Positions 28,603 to 40,373 of a stretch of DNA of 64,000 nucleotides are shown piece after piece. The position numbers and the translations under genes were made by a program. The DNA comes from CAWGYT01 sp963826795 (GTDB taxonomy: Bacteria; Planctomycetota; Planctomycetia; Pirellulales; Pirellulaceae). The notes below the pieces were generated by a model. The model ran no database searches. It worked only from the letters and a program-made list of their open reading frames with translations, and was not told the DNA's origin. Every line of letters starts with the position of its first letter. The first letter of the stretch is position 1. The DNA lies in assembly GCA_963826795.1 (NCBI GenBank), contig CAWGYT010000001.1:112211-176210 (forward strand), in the 5' to 3' direction.

Positions 28603-31600
28603 ATGCGCGAATTAGATCGGCCCAGATTGAGCCAATGGAGAAGACCGAGTCGAAAACCAGCGCCGCTTCGCCGCTTCGAATTGTTAGAGATCCGGGATCT
28701 GCTGGATAGCACCGCGGTTTTCAACGAGCTGATGTATTCGCCGGTCGAGGACGGGCCGGAGTGGATCGAGCTCTACAATCAAATGGCCGTCGACATCGAC
28801 CTCTCCGGCTGGTCGCTGGCAAACGGCGTTGAGTATCAGTTCCCGGAAGGCACGATTATGAAGGGAGGCGGATACCTCGTCGTTTCGTCAGAGCCCGACT
28901 TGCTTTCCGCTACGGCTTCGCTCGGCCCGTTCAAGGGTCGTCTTTCAAATGGTGGCGAAACGATCGAATTGCGAGACAACAATTCCCGGTTGATGAGCCA
29001 GATCAACTATGGCGACGATGGCAAATGGCCGGTTGCAGCAGACGGTTCCGGCGCTTCGCTTTCAAAATTGCACGAAGGCCTTGCGACGGAGGATGCAGCG
29101 AATTGGGGTTTCAGTCCGCGAATCGGTGGAACACCCGGCAACGAGAATTTTCCCTCAGCCAGGCAACTTCAAACGGCCGTCGTCGAATTTGACTCGAGCT
29201 GGCGATTCAACGATTCCGGCATCGACCTGGGCACTGCCTGGCGCGAAGTCGATTTCGCGGAGGATCAGTGGCAGAGCGGGCAGGGACTTTTTTTTGACGC
29301 AACGACGAATCTTCCAGCTGAGGCAAGAACGCAACTAAGGCCCGAACAAGCCACGTACTACTTCCGCACCGAGTTCAATTACGAGGGTGATGGCACACCG
29401 ACCGACCTAATCATGAGTCCCATCCTCGGCGATGGAGCGGTCGTCTACCTGAATGGTGTGGAGATCTTTCGACACAACATGCCTGATGGCCCCATCTCGT
29501 TTACGACGCCAGCCGTGGTGGAAGCTGAGGACACTGCCCTCGACACGATTCGGCTGCCGACCGACGACCTGGCTCTCGGCTCAAACGTTCTCGCGGTCGA
29601 GCTGCATCAAGCGTCAACGGTGTTCGATCTCGAGATCCTCAACGGATCGTTCGAGGCGGATTCAAGACATCCGATCTTCGCGCCGAGGGACTGGCTCGGT
29701 GCCGGCTTTGATTTTGTCGGATATAACCGGGTGACTCAATTGGATTGGAGTATCGATCAAAACACGAATCCGCCTTACCCCGACGGTTCCCAGGCACTCG
29801 TCCTGCGCAGCGACGACGGCGAGCCGATGGAGATCTTTCAGGATATCGAGCAAATCACGGCGGGTACGTACGACATCTCGTTTTCGGTCGCCGATCGTTT
29901 CAATTCGCAATGGCTGAACTACCGTGTCGAACTCTTGGCGGTCGACGAGACGGGCGAAATCCCACTTCTTGCCGTCGATTCCTCCGAACAGCCTGCGCTC
30001 CGCCCGCCCAACGGCTCGACATCGCATCGCCCGTCAGATGACAATCCTGGCAACGAGGGCGATTGGCTCGTCGTTCACCTGCAGTCGGATGTCACTGCCG
30101 AATACGCGGGGAAGACGCTACGGCTGAAGTTCGCAACCGGCGATCGCAGTTCGGGCGACACGGGAGAACACTTCGAATTCGCCATTGACGATATCACGAT
30201 GTCCGTGGATCGGAACACGCCATCGAATGCCGTATTTGCTACAAGCCTGGACATTCTGGAAACCCTACCTCCGCCGCCCAGTCTGAGGATCAACGAGCTC
30301 GCGGGCGTCGACGACCCATCGTTTTTTGTCGAGCTGCTCAACACGGGCGACTCTCCAATCGACCTGAGCCAGATCGAACTCAGGAACAATCGAGGGGCGA
30401 AGTCCTCGCTTCCCCCCAATTCGCTTCTCCCGGGCGGAGTTGTCACGCTTTATCGCACCGAACTCGGATTCGACCCGTCATCTGGCGATCGGCTCTTTCT
30501 TGTGAATTCATCCGACTTCGTCCTGGACGCTCGCCCTCTGGAGACACGCGCTCACGGGATGCACGCCGAGTCGAACGAATGGCTGGTGGTCGCCGCCCCA
30601 ACGCCGGGCGTCGCCAATCGCTTCCAACTTCACGATGAGATCGTTGTCAACGAGATCATGTTCCATCCAGCCGCGATCCTCGGGCAGGATGCTTCTCCCG
30701 CCGTATACGAAACGACATCACTCGTCTCGTTCAATTCGTCCTGGCGCTACAATGAATCCGGAAACGATCTGGGCCTTGGTTGGCAGAATACGCAACATTC
30801 CGTCGCCGGCGATTGGCGCGAGGGAGTCGGCTTGATCGGCTTCCTCACCAATCAAACGTCACCCTACCCCGTCGAGACGCTGTTGACTCCACCCTCCCAG
30901 TCACTTGTGCGAACGTATTATTTCGAAACCGAAGTGACGTTTCCCGAAGGCGAGCTTGCTGACTTCGAAACGCTGGAGTTAAGTCACATCATTGACGACG
31001 GAGCCGTTTTTTATGTGAACGGCGTCGAGGTACTCCGTGAACGGATGCCGGAGGGACCGATCACCGGCGCCACGTTCGCCTCCAGTGGAGTTGGCGATCC
31101 ACAGCAAAGCCAGCCGCTGCTGTTGCCAACGGATCTTTTTCACGAGGGACCCAATCGGCTGTCGGTCGAAGTACACCAGGTTTCCCAATTCAGCGTCGAC
31201 GTCGTGTTCGGGCTGGAATTGATCGGCCAGCGCCAGATCCAACCCCCGATCCCGGCCGTACCGTTTCAAGAAAACCCGCTGGAGTGGATCGAGCTACTGA
31301 ATGCAAGCAACCTGCCAATCGACTTGACGGGATGGCAACTCGATGACGCGATTCAATACTCGTTTGCCGACGGAACAATCATTCAACCGGGCGAATATCT
31401 CGTCGTCGCAAATGATCTGGCATCAATGCAAGCTGAATACGCGGGTCTCACGAATGTCGTCGGGAACTATGATGGCTCTCTCTCGAATCGAAGCGATCGA
31501 ATCTCACTGTTAGATGCGGTTGGCAACCCGGCCGACACGGTCACTTACTTTGACGGAGGCACCTGGGATGCTCGAGCGGACGGGCATGGCCCAAGTCTCG

Positions 31601-34600
31601 AGTTGATCGACCCGCGAGCCGACAACGCAAACGCCTTGGCGTGGATCGCCAGTGATGAGGCTGCGAAATCGGAATGGCAGACCTACACCTATCGCGGAAT
31701 ACCGGGGAGAACGATTCCTGGTGAACCGACCGTGTGGCGCGAATTCGCGTTTGGCTTTCTGGATGGCGCTGGAGAAGCGTTGATCGACGATATTCGCGTG
31801 GTCGAGGATCCCGATGGCGAGGCGCGACAATTGATTCAGAACGGGACCTTCGATAGCGGCGAAGATCACTTTCGTCTGCTCGGCAATCACCAACAAAGTT
31901 CTGTGATCAACGATGCCGGCAACTCGGTCTTGCATCTGGTCTCAAGCGGCGCGACGGAGTATCAAGGAAACCAGATCGAAACTACGTTCGCAGACAACCG
32001 AACGCTGCAACGCAATACCGTCTATGAAGTTTCATTCCGTGCAAAATGGCTCTCTGGATCTCAGCAACTTAATTCGCGATTTTACTTCAACCAACTCCCA
32101 CACACGACCATCCTGTCGATTCCGAATCACAACGGAACGCCTGGCCGACAGAACTCGCAATTCCGAAGCAATTCAGCTCCGACCATCAACGACCTAAGCC
32201 ATCAGCCTCCGATACCCACCGCGGGTGCTCCGATCGCGGTCTCCGTTCAAGTCTCCGATCCGGACCACATCGACGACGTAACGCTTTGGTATCGTGCTGA
32301 TGGTGAAGCTTGGTCGAGCACAGCAATGGACGGCAACCTGGACGGACATTACACTGGATTGCTTCCAGGACAAGACGCAGGCGCGGTCGTTCAATTCTAT
32401 GTCGAAGCCACTGACGGCCTGGGCGCGAAATCGGTCTACCCGCGCGAGGGCATGAATTCGCGAGCGTTGCTGCAAGTCGAGGATGGGCGTGGGCAAAACA
32501 CCGCGATGACTCCCTTCCGCTTGGTGATGCGGCAGGAGGACGTGGTTCACTTGCACGACCCGAACAACGTGCTCAGCAACGAACGACTCGCCGCGACGGT
32601 TATTTCAGGCGACGACGTGTTCTACGATGTAGGCGTTCGCCTGAAAGGCAGCTTCGTCGGTCGCGATGCGACGCGAGTTGGCTTCAATATTGCGTTCAAC
32701 CCCGACAAGCTATTTCGAGGCGTCCACGACAAGGTCTCGATCGATCGATCCACGCATGCAAATATCGGGATCGACGAAATCATTCTCAAGCACACCGCCA
32801 ATCACGCCGGTGGAATTCCGAGCATGTACGACGACTTGATTGATTTCGTGGCTCCGCGTCGAGTGAATACGGGTTACGCGTTACTGCGGATGGCGGGATT
32901 CGATGAAGTTTACCTCGATTCGCAATTCGAAAATGGCAGCGAAGGCACGCTCTACGAGTATGAAGTGCTTCGCTGGGCGACAACAACAATCGACGGTGAT
33001 CCTGAAAGCTTGAAGCGGGCCGGCGGTCTCGGCGCCCCGAACGGATACGCGAATGTTGAAATCCAAGATCTTGGCGACGACAAAGAAGCGTATCGTTGGA
33101 CAAATCTTATTCTCAACAATCGAACCCGCGACAACTTCGACAGCATTATTGCGATGGGAAAAGCGTTCAGCCAGACCGGCGAGGAACTGTTCGAGCAAAC
33201 ACGTGACGTACTCGATATCGACCAATGGATGCGAGCCGCGGCCCATCAGTCGCTCTTTCAGCCGGCCGATGCCTATTACACCGGCTCGAACATTCACAAC
33301 TTCAGGCTTTACGTACGTCCTGACGGCAAGGTTCTCTACATGCCGTGGGACTGGGATTCAGCATTTCAAGGCAGCACGCAGGCGCCCCTTGTCGGAGGTT
33401 CCAAGTTGGGCCAAATCGTCCGCTTTGCGCCGAACCTCCGCTTGTACTACGGTCACCTGCTCGACATCGTCGATCGGGCATTCAACGTCGACTACCTGAC
33501 ACCGTGGACGGAGCATTTTTCAGAGCTTTCCGGTCAACGCTTATCCGCGCGGCTTTCGTTCGTGGATCGCCGGTCCGAGTATGTCGTCCAGCAGATCAAT
33601 TCACAGTTCCCACCGGTCGCATTCGACGTGACAACGCCAACCGGACAACAGGTCAGCGATCTGTCAACACGTGTCGAGGGTCGAGGTTGGGTCGACGTCC
33701 GCGAGATCCGTTTAGCCGAAACGGGCGAAACGCTGGACGTCACCTGGACGGGGACCAGAAACGCCGACAGATGGTACGTCGATTTGCCACTTGCCTTCGG
33801 TGCCCACAACTACACGTTCGACGCCTTCGACTTCCGCGGCAACCTGATCGGGACCAAAACGATTGCGATCGCGAGCACGGTGAGCGATCGACCCTTGGAA
33901 AGCTTCTTGCGAGTCACCGAAGTCAACTATAACCCTGCCGGAGATGATGCGACCGAATTCATCGAACTCGCAAATATCAGCTCCGGAGTGGCGGCGGTAC
34001 CGCTCGATCTGTCCGGAGTCACGATCATGGAAGGCCCTAGCGATCCCTTTGTCATCCCGCAGGGCGTGACGCTGGCGGCGGGCGACTATTTATTGATCGT
34101 GAAAGATAGGAAAGCTTTCACAGAGTTGTATCCGGGCGTCGATCCGACACGAATCGTGGGGGACTTTGCCGGTGGACTCTCCAACTCGGGCGAGCTCATC
34201 TCCGTCGTCGACTCGGTTGGTAACACGATCCTCAGCTTTCAATACCAAGACACTGGATTATGGCCGGCGAGCGCCGACGGAGCCGGAGCCACTTTGGTCC
34301 TCAAGGATCCGTCCAATACGTCACCAGCGCAGTTCGGTGACTCGACGCGATGGCGTGGCAGTGTGGAATTTGGTGGCTCACCCGGGCGAAACGCCCTTGA
34401 GCCAATCGGCATCGTCATCAACGAAGTCCTGGCGAATACCGACCCGCCGCGCGTGCCTGCGGAAGCGATCGAATTGTACAACTCGACCGACTCGAGCCAT
34501 CGACGTGGGAGGCTGGTTTTTGAGTGATTCGACGGACGAGTTCGAAAAGTATCGAATCGCCGACGGGACCGTCATCGGAGCTGGCCAGTATCTCGTCATT

Positions 34601-35863
34601 CCGGAATCAGAATACAATCCGACGCCCAACAATCCGCGTTCAACCCATTTCGCGTTGAGTGGCACCAATGGCGACGACGTTTGGCTGATCGCCATTGGAC
34701 CCAATGGAGAGCGACTGTTCGCAGACGACGTCCATTTTGGCCCATCGATTCCAGGCGAGTCACTCTCGCGGGTCCCCAATGGATCGGGAAGATTGACGCG
34801 AACGAATCTGACTTTAGGGCAGTCGAACGGTACGCCGATCCCCGCACCGGTCATTGTCTCGGAACTGAATTATAACCCCGCACCTCCGTCCGACGACGCA
34901 TTGGAACTCTTCCCGGCGCTGGTCGCGAATGATTTGGAATTCATTGAACTTTACAATCGATCCGCGGCGTCCGTCGATCTCTTTGGGATGCGTCTTCAAT
35001 CGGCCATCGATTACGAATTCGATGAGCACCTTGAACTCGAACCGGGTGCGGCTTTGGTCGTTTTGTCGTTTGATCCCCGACTTGCCGACAATCTCGCGAG
35101 GGCGAGCGCGTTCCGACTGCACTACGGGATCGGCGACTCCGTGCGACTTGCGGGTGGCTACTCAGGTTCGCTACGCGACTTAGGCGATCACATTCAGTTG
35201 ACGAATCCGGGAGAACGATTTGGGATTGGCGACTTCGTTGTCGAGGATTTCGCCTACGACGACGAGGCACCCTGGCCGCCCACATCGGACTCGGGAAATT
35301 CGCTTCACCGGGACGACCCAGCCTCCTTCGCGGCGTTGCCTGAGCATTGGACGGCCATGACACCCACTCCGGGCACGACTCGTTTCAAATCAATCCGCAC
35401 GGGTGATTTCACTCAGGATGGCCGCCTCGATATTGAAGACGTGGACTTGATGTGGGCTCAGTTGCGAATCGGAAATGGGGACCTTCGCTTTGACTTGAAC
35501 GGAGACGACCAAATTGACGATCGCGACCGTGACCGCATGATCCTCGAGATCTTAGGGACAACCTACGGTGACACCAATCTGGACGGGCAATTCAATTCGA
35601 GCGACTTCGTGCTTGCTTTTCAAATCGGCGAGTATGAGGACTCGATCGCCGGGAATTCCACTTGGAGCGACGGCGATTGGAACGGCGATGGTGACTTCAC
35701 AACAGGCGACTTGGTTCTGGCATTCCAAACGGGCCAATATGTTGCCAATGCAAGGATCGATCCGGGAGACTTGGCAGCGGCCGTGGACTGGGCGTTCATG
35801 ACCACGCGGCGGGACCTTTCTTCAGCAAGTACGGACTCAAGAAAGCCTCGGCAGGCTGACTAA
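28603..35863 (+). CDS. Giant lamin-tail / CotH-kinase-like / dockerin protein, frameshifted near 34495
   Basis: The first frame encodes 1974 residues to 34527, but homology moves to the next frame at about 34495 (EAIELYNSTDS, then AIDVGGWFLSDSTDEFEKY) and continues to 35863, giving ~2420 residues. The N terminus has the planctomycete motif (LRRFELLEIRDLLD). There follow repeated lamin-tail domains (starting ~40, ~555, ~880, ~1765, and two more in the shifted part), jelly-roll domains (GAVVYLNGVEIFRHNMP and a paralogous copy at ~800), and a CotH-kinase-like domain (~1300-1680; KVSIDRSTHANIGIDEIILK, LYMPWDWDSAF). The C terminus has dockerin-like EF-hands (DLNGDDQIDDRDRDR, DWNGDGDFTTGDLV). Secreted; relatives likely build extracellular matrix. 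The one-base shift may be a sequencing error. Confidence 0.82.
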
Positions 35864-36167
35864 CGGATGCTCTGAGTCCTCAGTGGCACCGCGTGAGGCT
35901 TCCGACTGACAATTGCCCGCCGTCACCGTTGGCCGTCCAAAAGGCTGCTTCAGCCGTACATCAGCCCGACGGCCCGCGATCCCGATCCATCGAAGATTTT
36001 GGACGCAACCCGGCCGATTCTTGTCGCTTACCTGGCCTGAGTTTCCTAGACTATCGGCATTCAAGAGTCGCCTTGATTGTCGGACCTCGCGACGTCCGAC
36101 CGTGCGTCGCGCTGTCGCGGCGTACAGGGCACCCACCAAGATACTTTTGCCAAACGGGACCCACACG
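35864..36167. other. Intergenic stretch with a small hairpin
   Basis: 304 bp between two rightward genes. No gene is supported. At 36079-36100 the arms GTCGGAC and GTCCGAC form a 7-bp hairpin with an 8-nt loop but without a T-run, so it is not a convincing terminator. Confidence 0.4.
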
Positions 36168-37202
36168 ATGAACTTGAGAACCGCCATCCACATCTCTCTG
36201 GCGATCATGCTTGTCGTTACAACGGACAGGCTTTACGCCCAAACTTCGATCGATAATGACACGGTAACGATCACGGACTGGTTTCCAGCCTTTACGGGGT
36301 ACGATGTCGAGAACGCGATCGATACCGACGAGGATCTGCGATTTCTATCCGACTATGCATCGCTGGGAGGAGGCGTCGATACCTACATCGAATTTGACCT
36401 TGGCGAGCCCTACACTTTGTCGCAGATTATCATGACCGATCGAGTGACCTCGGGTGGAGGCAATTTCACCTGGGTCGGCGGCCTCTTCGACTACAATCGC
36501 GTGTTCAGTTATACACTTAGCATCGACGCGGATTTTACAAATGGCGACGGAGTTTCAGACGATATCTTGATCGAGGTGGAAGCGGAGGAACCAGAGTTCG
36601 GCCCCGTGCTTGAGGACGAACTCGAGCTGCTGCAGACCATCACGCCCATCCCCAACGTCCGCGCGCGGTACGTGCGGTGGGACGTCATCGACACGAATGG
36701 TGCCAATCCGGGCGCGAATGACTTCGAGTTTTTCGTCGGCGGAGGCCTACTTGGCGACTTCAACGGTAACGGAATCTACGATGCCGAAGACATGGACCTG
36801 CTCTCAGCCGAAGTCCGAGGCGCTACTGATCCTCCAGAGTTCGATTTGAACGGCGACGGTCTCGTGAATACGAACGATCGTGGAGAATGGATCGAAGTGC
36901 TGGCGAACAGCTATTTTGGCGATTCGAATCTGGACGGTGAATTTGGCAGCGCGGATTTTGTGACCGTGTTCACCGCCGGAGAATACGAGGACGGCGTCGC
37001 CGGCAATTCAGGTTGGGCGACGGGCGACTGGGACGGTGACACCGAGTTCGATAGCGCCGACTTTGTGGTCGCGTTCTCGGCTGGCGGTTACGAGCTCGGG
37101 CCGCGTCCTGGAGTCGCCGCCGTGCCCGAGCCGACAGCAGCCACGTTGATGCCTCTAGCGATCCTCGCTCTGGCGTACGTCACTCGACGCCGCCAAGGTT
37201 AA
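36168..37202 (+). CDS. Discoidin-like, dockerin and PEP-CTERM protein
   Basis: A 344-residue exported protein. The ATG at 36168 starts a good signal peptide (MNLRTAIHISLAIMLVV, cleavage after YAQ); the longer frame from 35913 adds a basic, unrelated stretch and is rejected. Residues ~25-195 form a discoidin-like sandwich (YIEFDLGEPYTLSQIIMTDR, RARYVRWDVIDTNGANPG). Then come three EF-hand dockerin-like motifs (DFNGNGIYDAEDMDL, DLNGDGLVNTNDR, DSNLDGEFGSADFV) and the exosortase tail (VPEPTA, hydrophobic helix, VTRRRQG). It is a paralogue of the 27786 gene. Its 3' end overlaps the end of the convergent hydrolase frame by ~48 bp. Confidence 0.85.
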   Translation: MNLRTAIHISLAIMLVVTTDRLYAQTSIDNDTVTITDWFPAFTGYDVENAIDTDEDLRFLSDYASLGGGVDTYIEFDLGEPYTLSQIIMTDRVTSGGGNFTWVGGLFDYNRVFSYTLSIDADFTNGDGVSDDILIEVEAEEPEFGPVLEDELELLQTITPIPNVRARYVRWDVIDTNGANPGANDFEFFVGGGLLGDFNGNGIYDAEDMDLLSAEVRGATDPPEFDLNGDGLVNTNDRGEWIEVLANSYFGDSNLDGEFGSADFVTVFTAGEYEDGVAGNSGWATGDWDGDTEFDSADFVVAFSAGGYELGPRPGVAAVPEPTAATLMPLAILALAYVTRRRQG

Positions 37203-38894
37203 TGAGCCGGCACGCTGCACCGGAGGGTTTGTCCACAACCGCAACTGAATCCGCGCGCCGCGCACTTGGCAGCAACTTGCCCTCCTTCGGTCATGGTTTC
37301 GGACTCGTCGCAGAGTCACCCGCGCCGCCTGACGGATCGCGAAGTCGACCAGTTGCTGGCACTGAAAGAAACCCGGCCAGAAGTTGTGCCCCTGGCCTTC
37401 GGCAACGACCAACTCGACCGCGTCCCCCGCCCCTGCCTGCTTGTAACGCTGGGCGAGCGTGGCCGAGTTCTCCTGCAGCGGCACGACCTTGTCGTCGTCG
37501 CCATGGATGATGAACACCGGCACTCGGGCTTTGGCCAACAGATCGACCTTCGATATCGGGTTGTGTTCGTCGAGCGAAACCTGCAACTGTTGAGCCGTCA
37601 AACCGTAAGCGGGTGCCGCTCGCTCCAGTCCCGGATAAGTCCGCAAATCAAACACGGGATAGATGCCCGCGATTCCGGCAACTTTTTCCGTATTTCGAAT
37701 GGCCCAACTGCTGACCCAAAGCCCGCCTCGGCTTCGTCCCAGTAGACACGGCCTTTTCGCGAAGCCTCGATGCTCGGTCAGTTCGCGATAGAGCGAGTCG
37801 AAATGCTGCCGGCCGCTGGGGCTTCCATAAGCTTCACCGACATCGATGCCGGCCACAGCAACACCGGCTGCCAAGAACTGCTCATGCATCCACTTCTCGT
37901 GAATGTCGGGATAAGGCGGCAGCGTCGGAGCGTACATGATCCACGGCTGTGGCGAATTCCGCTTCCCTTCTTCCGGCAGCAGGATAAACGCGGGCCGTCC
38001 TTCGACCAAAAACGACTCGCCCGGCAGGATCAGATTCTTGACCGGCTGACTCGCGGACGGGCCTGCGGCGGCGTGCAGAGCGATGAACTCGACAATCGGC
38101 GTCGGATCATCCAGTCCGTGGGGATGATGTCCGACACCCGGCTTGGCGATCAGCGTGATCGAGCCGCCCAGCTCGCGATAGCGTTCTGCGAGGAGACCCG
38201 TGTTTTCATCCCAGGGTACGACTTCATCGGCGTCGCCATAGACATGCAGCAGCGGCACCTTCGCCGCGGCCAGTGCCGCGAGATTGTCGACGGGGTTCTT
38301 GTCGTAAGCCAGCGCCTCGGCGTCGTCCTTGAACCCGTATCGCTGCAGAACGAGTTGCCAGTCGCGTGGGCTGCCCTTCCCTTTGCCTCGTCCGCCGGGC
38401 CAACTCTTGAAGTCGCAGACGGGAGCATCACCATAGATGCAGGCGACCTTGTCGGGATTCGCCGCCGCCCAGTTATAGCAATACAGCCCGCCACGACTCA
38501 GCCCGACGAGCGCCACTTTCTTTGCCAGCCCGTACTTCGCCGTCAGTTCGTCATAAAAGGCGTTCCAGTGAGCGACTGCGGCTGGCGAGCCGAGCATGTC
38601 CGGCACACTCATGTAGGCGATGTGAAATCCTCGTTTCAGCAGGGCGATATCCGGCTCCGGCTTGTGCCCGAAGAACTCGCCATGCCACACCCAAGGCTTT
38701 CCCTCGGCCATCTTCGCCGGGGCGACCACCAGCACCGGTTTGCCGTCGACCTCGAAGTCGTAACGCGCAAAACCATGCCAGTCGGACTGCTTTCCGGGGA
38801 ACGGCGCACGGTTGCTGTCGGCGGCAAGCCGACTTGTGACAACCACCGACAACAGCAACAGAGTTGCGGTCACGTAACCCGTCTTGACGTTCAT
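37155..38894 (-). CDS. Exported protein with two tandem alpha/beta hydrolase domains
   Basis: The ATG at 38894 begins a signal peptide (MNVKTGYVTATLLLLSVVV, cleavage near LAA); the frame could extend to 38996 but upstream residues are not signal-like. Domain 1 (~residues 25-270) has nucleophile elbow GLSRGG, acid YGDADEVVP and His in GVGHHPHGL. Domain 2 (~280-525) repeats the pattern with GRSRGG, HGDDDKVVP and GQGHNFW. Both triads look intact, giving two active sites in one chain. The family is prolyl-oligopeptidase/esterase-like; the substrate is unknown. The last ~50 residues (after FAIRQAARV) are basic, unlike the family and overlap the neighbouring gene, so the natural end is probably near 37315, perhaps with a frameshift there. 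Confidence 0.8.
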   Translation of the reverse strand: MNVKTGYVTATLLLLSVVVTSRLAADSNRAPFPGKQSDWHGFARYDFEVDGKPVLVVAPAKMAEGKPWVWHGEFFGHKPEPDIALLKRGFHIAYMSVPDMLGSPAAVAHWNAFYDELTAKYGLAKKVALVGLSRGGLYCYNWAAANPDKVACIYGDAPVCDFKSWPGGRGKGKGSPRDWQLVLQRYGFKDDAEALAYDKNPVDNLAALAAAKVPLLHVYGDADEVVPWDENTGLLAERYRELGGSITLIAKPGVGHHPHGLDDPTPIVEFIALHAAAGPSASQPVKNLILPGESFLVEGRPAFILLPEEGKRNSPQPWIMYAPTLPPYPDIHEKWMHEQFLAAGVAVAGIDVGEAYGSPSGRQHFDSLYRELTEHRGFAKRPCLLGRSRGGLWVSSWAIRNTEKVAGIAGIYPVFDLRTYPGLERAAPAYGLTAQQLQVSLDEHNPISKVDLLAKARVPVFIIHGDDDKVVPLQENSATLAQRYKQAGAGDAVELVVAEGQGHNFWPGFFQCQQLVDFAIRQAARVTLRRVRNHDRRRASCCQVRGARIQLRLWTNPPVQRAGSLTLAASSDVRQSEDR

Positions 38895-39406
38895 GTCGTC
38901 TCCAGTGCTTATCAGAATCTCGACCGTCCCATGTCCGCCGATGGCTATCGTATGAGGTCCTCGTTGTCGGAGAAAGTCGTCCACATGAAAAATCACAAAA
39001 GACGCCGCTGGTCCGATTGCTCGAACAAAGGGAGTCTGGATCTCTACTGTCCGGCACGATGCTGGCAGACGGGCACGTACGACGCAATTTATCGCGGCTT
39101 TACAACGGAACCCAATACGCTAACATGGTTAACGTTGCGCGGACAGGAATCCACCTTGCGAAAGAAGCCGAATGCGATATCTGTGATCGCGAGCGACTTC
39201 ATCCCCCAGCGTGCCGTCACGATGTTGGCATCGCCCTTTCGTTCTCCGAAGTAGGCGGACTATCACGCCAGACATCTCTTTGATTTCACCCACCGCATGC
39301 TGGCTCAGCGGAACGTGTTGGGAAAAGGGCACAGGCGCAACGGCACGCAATCCACTCTCCGCGAGAGTCTCCAGACACGGTTTATCCCAGAGCAGAACGA
39401 GGCCAC
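38895..39406. other. 512-bp intergenic region, no gene supported
   Basis: Lies between divergent genes for the tandem hydrolase and a CBM9-like protein, so it should hold both promoters. Open frames across it overlap in several phases and show no domain or signal peptide. No repeat of the R1 or R2 families was found here. Confidence 0.4.
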
Positions 39407-40264
39407 ATGCTTTCCAGCCAGCTTATTCTTCGCCGGACGCTGTCGCTCTTGATCTTGATCCTGATCCTGGTCAGCAGCAGAACGAGCGCCTTCGGCGAAT
39501 TCACGCCCCGTACGTACGAAGCTCGCAAGACGGACTCGCCGCCGGTCCTGGATGGCAACCTGGATGATCCGGTTTGGAGCACGGCGCAGACGATCAGCGA
39601 CTTCTACGCCTATCGTTCGGGCGGCGCGCCGCCCGCGGCGGAAACGTCGGCCAGGATTCTATGGGATGACAACCGGCTCTATCTCGCCTTCGAAATGCTC
39701 GATGCCGACATTCGTCCCTCGTCCCTCGTGTCAGGCGCCACCGGACGCGACGCCAGCCTCTTCCAGGGCGACGTGATCGAACTGTTTGTCCGGCAAGACA
39801 CGGCCTCGCCGCAGTACCATGAGTTTGAATGGAGTCCAAACGGAAGCGATCTGTTCGATGCACGTTTTGATCGAGTCCGCTTCGGTTCTCCTGGGATCTC
39901 ATGGAATACGGATCTGACGGGGGCCGTTCGCGTTGACGGAACGATCGACAATCAAGCCGACATCGACACGGGCTGGACCGTCGAGGCCTCGATTCCGCTC
40001 TCGGCGTTTGAGCCGATCGACGTGGGAAGCGAGTGGACCTTCGCCGTCGCACGTTACGATTTCTTCAACCCGGGTTTCGCGAGCGAGCAGTTGATGATCT
40101 CGACTCCCGGGGACCCTGCGCTGCCCGGCGCCGGTTTCTCGTCCGGCTTCCATACCTACGAGCTTTACAACTACTTGGCCTTCGTGCAGGTCCCGGAACC
40201 CACCTCGGCATGGCTTGCCATGCTGGCCACTGCCATCATCTTCTTGGCGCGCCGCCGAACTTAA
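39407..40264 (+). CDS. CBM9/DOMON-like PEP-CTERM protein
   Basis: A 285-residue exported protein. Residues 1-30 form a long hydrophobic signal peptide (LSLLILILILVSSRTSAFG). Residues ~38-245 match the carbohydrate-binding family 9-like fold: PPVLDGNLDDPVWSTAQTI, ILWDDNRLYLAFEMLDADI, GDVIELFVRQD, YHEFEWSPNGSDLFDAR and GWTVEASIPLSAF. It ends with the exosortase tail (VPEPTS, helix, LARRRT). The fold binds xylan ends or haem in known cases, so polysaccharide binding on the cell surface is the likely role. Monocistronic. Confidence 0.85.
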   Translation: MLSSQLILRRTLSLLILILILVSSRTSAFGEFTPRTYEARKTDSPPVLDGNLDDPVWSTAQTISDFYAYRSGGAPPAAETSARILWDDNRLYLAFEMLDADIRPSSLVSGATGRDASLFQGDVIELFVRQDTASPQYHEFEWSPNGSDLFDARFDRVRFGSPGISWNTDLTGAVRVDGTIDNQADIDTGWTVEASIPLSAFEPIDVGSEWTFAVARYDFFNPGFASEQLMISTPGDPALPGAGFSSGFHTYELYNYLAFVQVPEPTSAWLAMLATAIIFLARRRT

Positions 40265-40373
40265 GGTCTGCCCACAAGGATCGCCCGTACCTCTGCCTCC
40301 TTTTTCGTTGAATGGGCAAGATCCTGTTATCTCCAAATTCCGAAAAAAGGAGGCAGAAGTCGCTAACCTTCCT

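Noticed and set aside
37770..39254. 494-codon plus-strand frame antisense to the tandem hydrolase
   Set aside because: Mirror frame of a GC-rich gene; composition is Arg/His/Gln-rich and no motif is seen.
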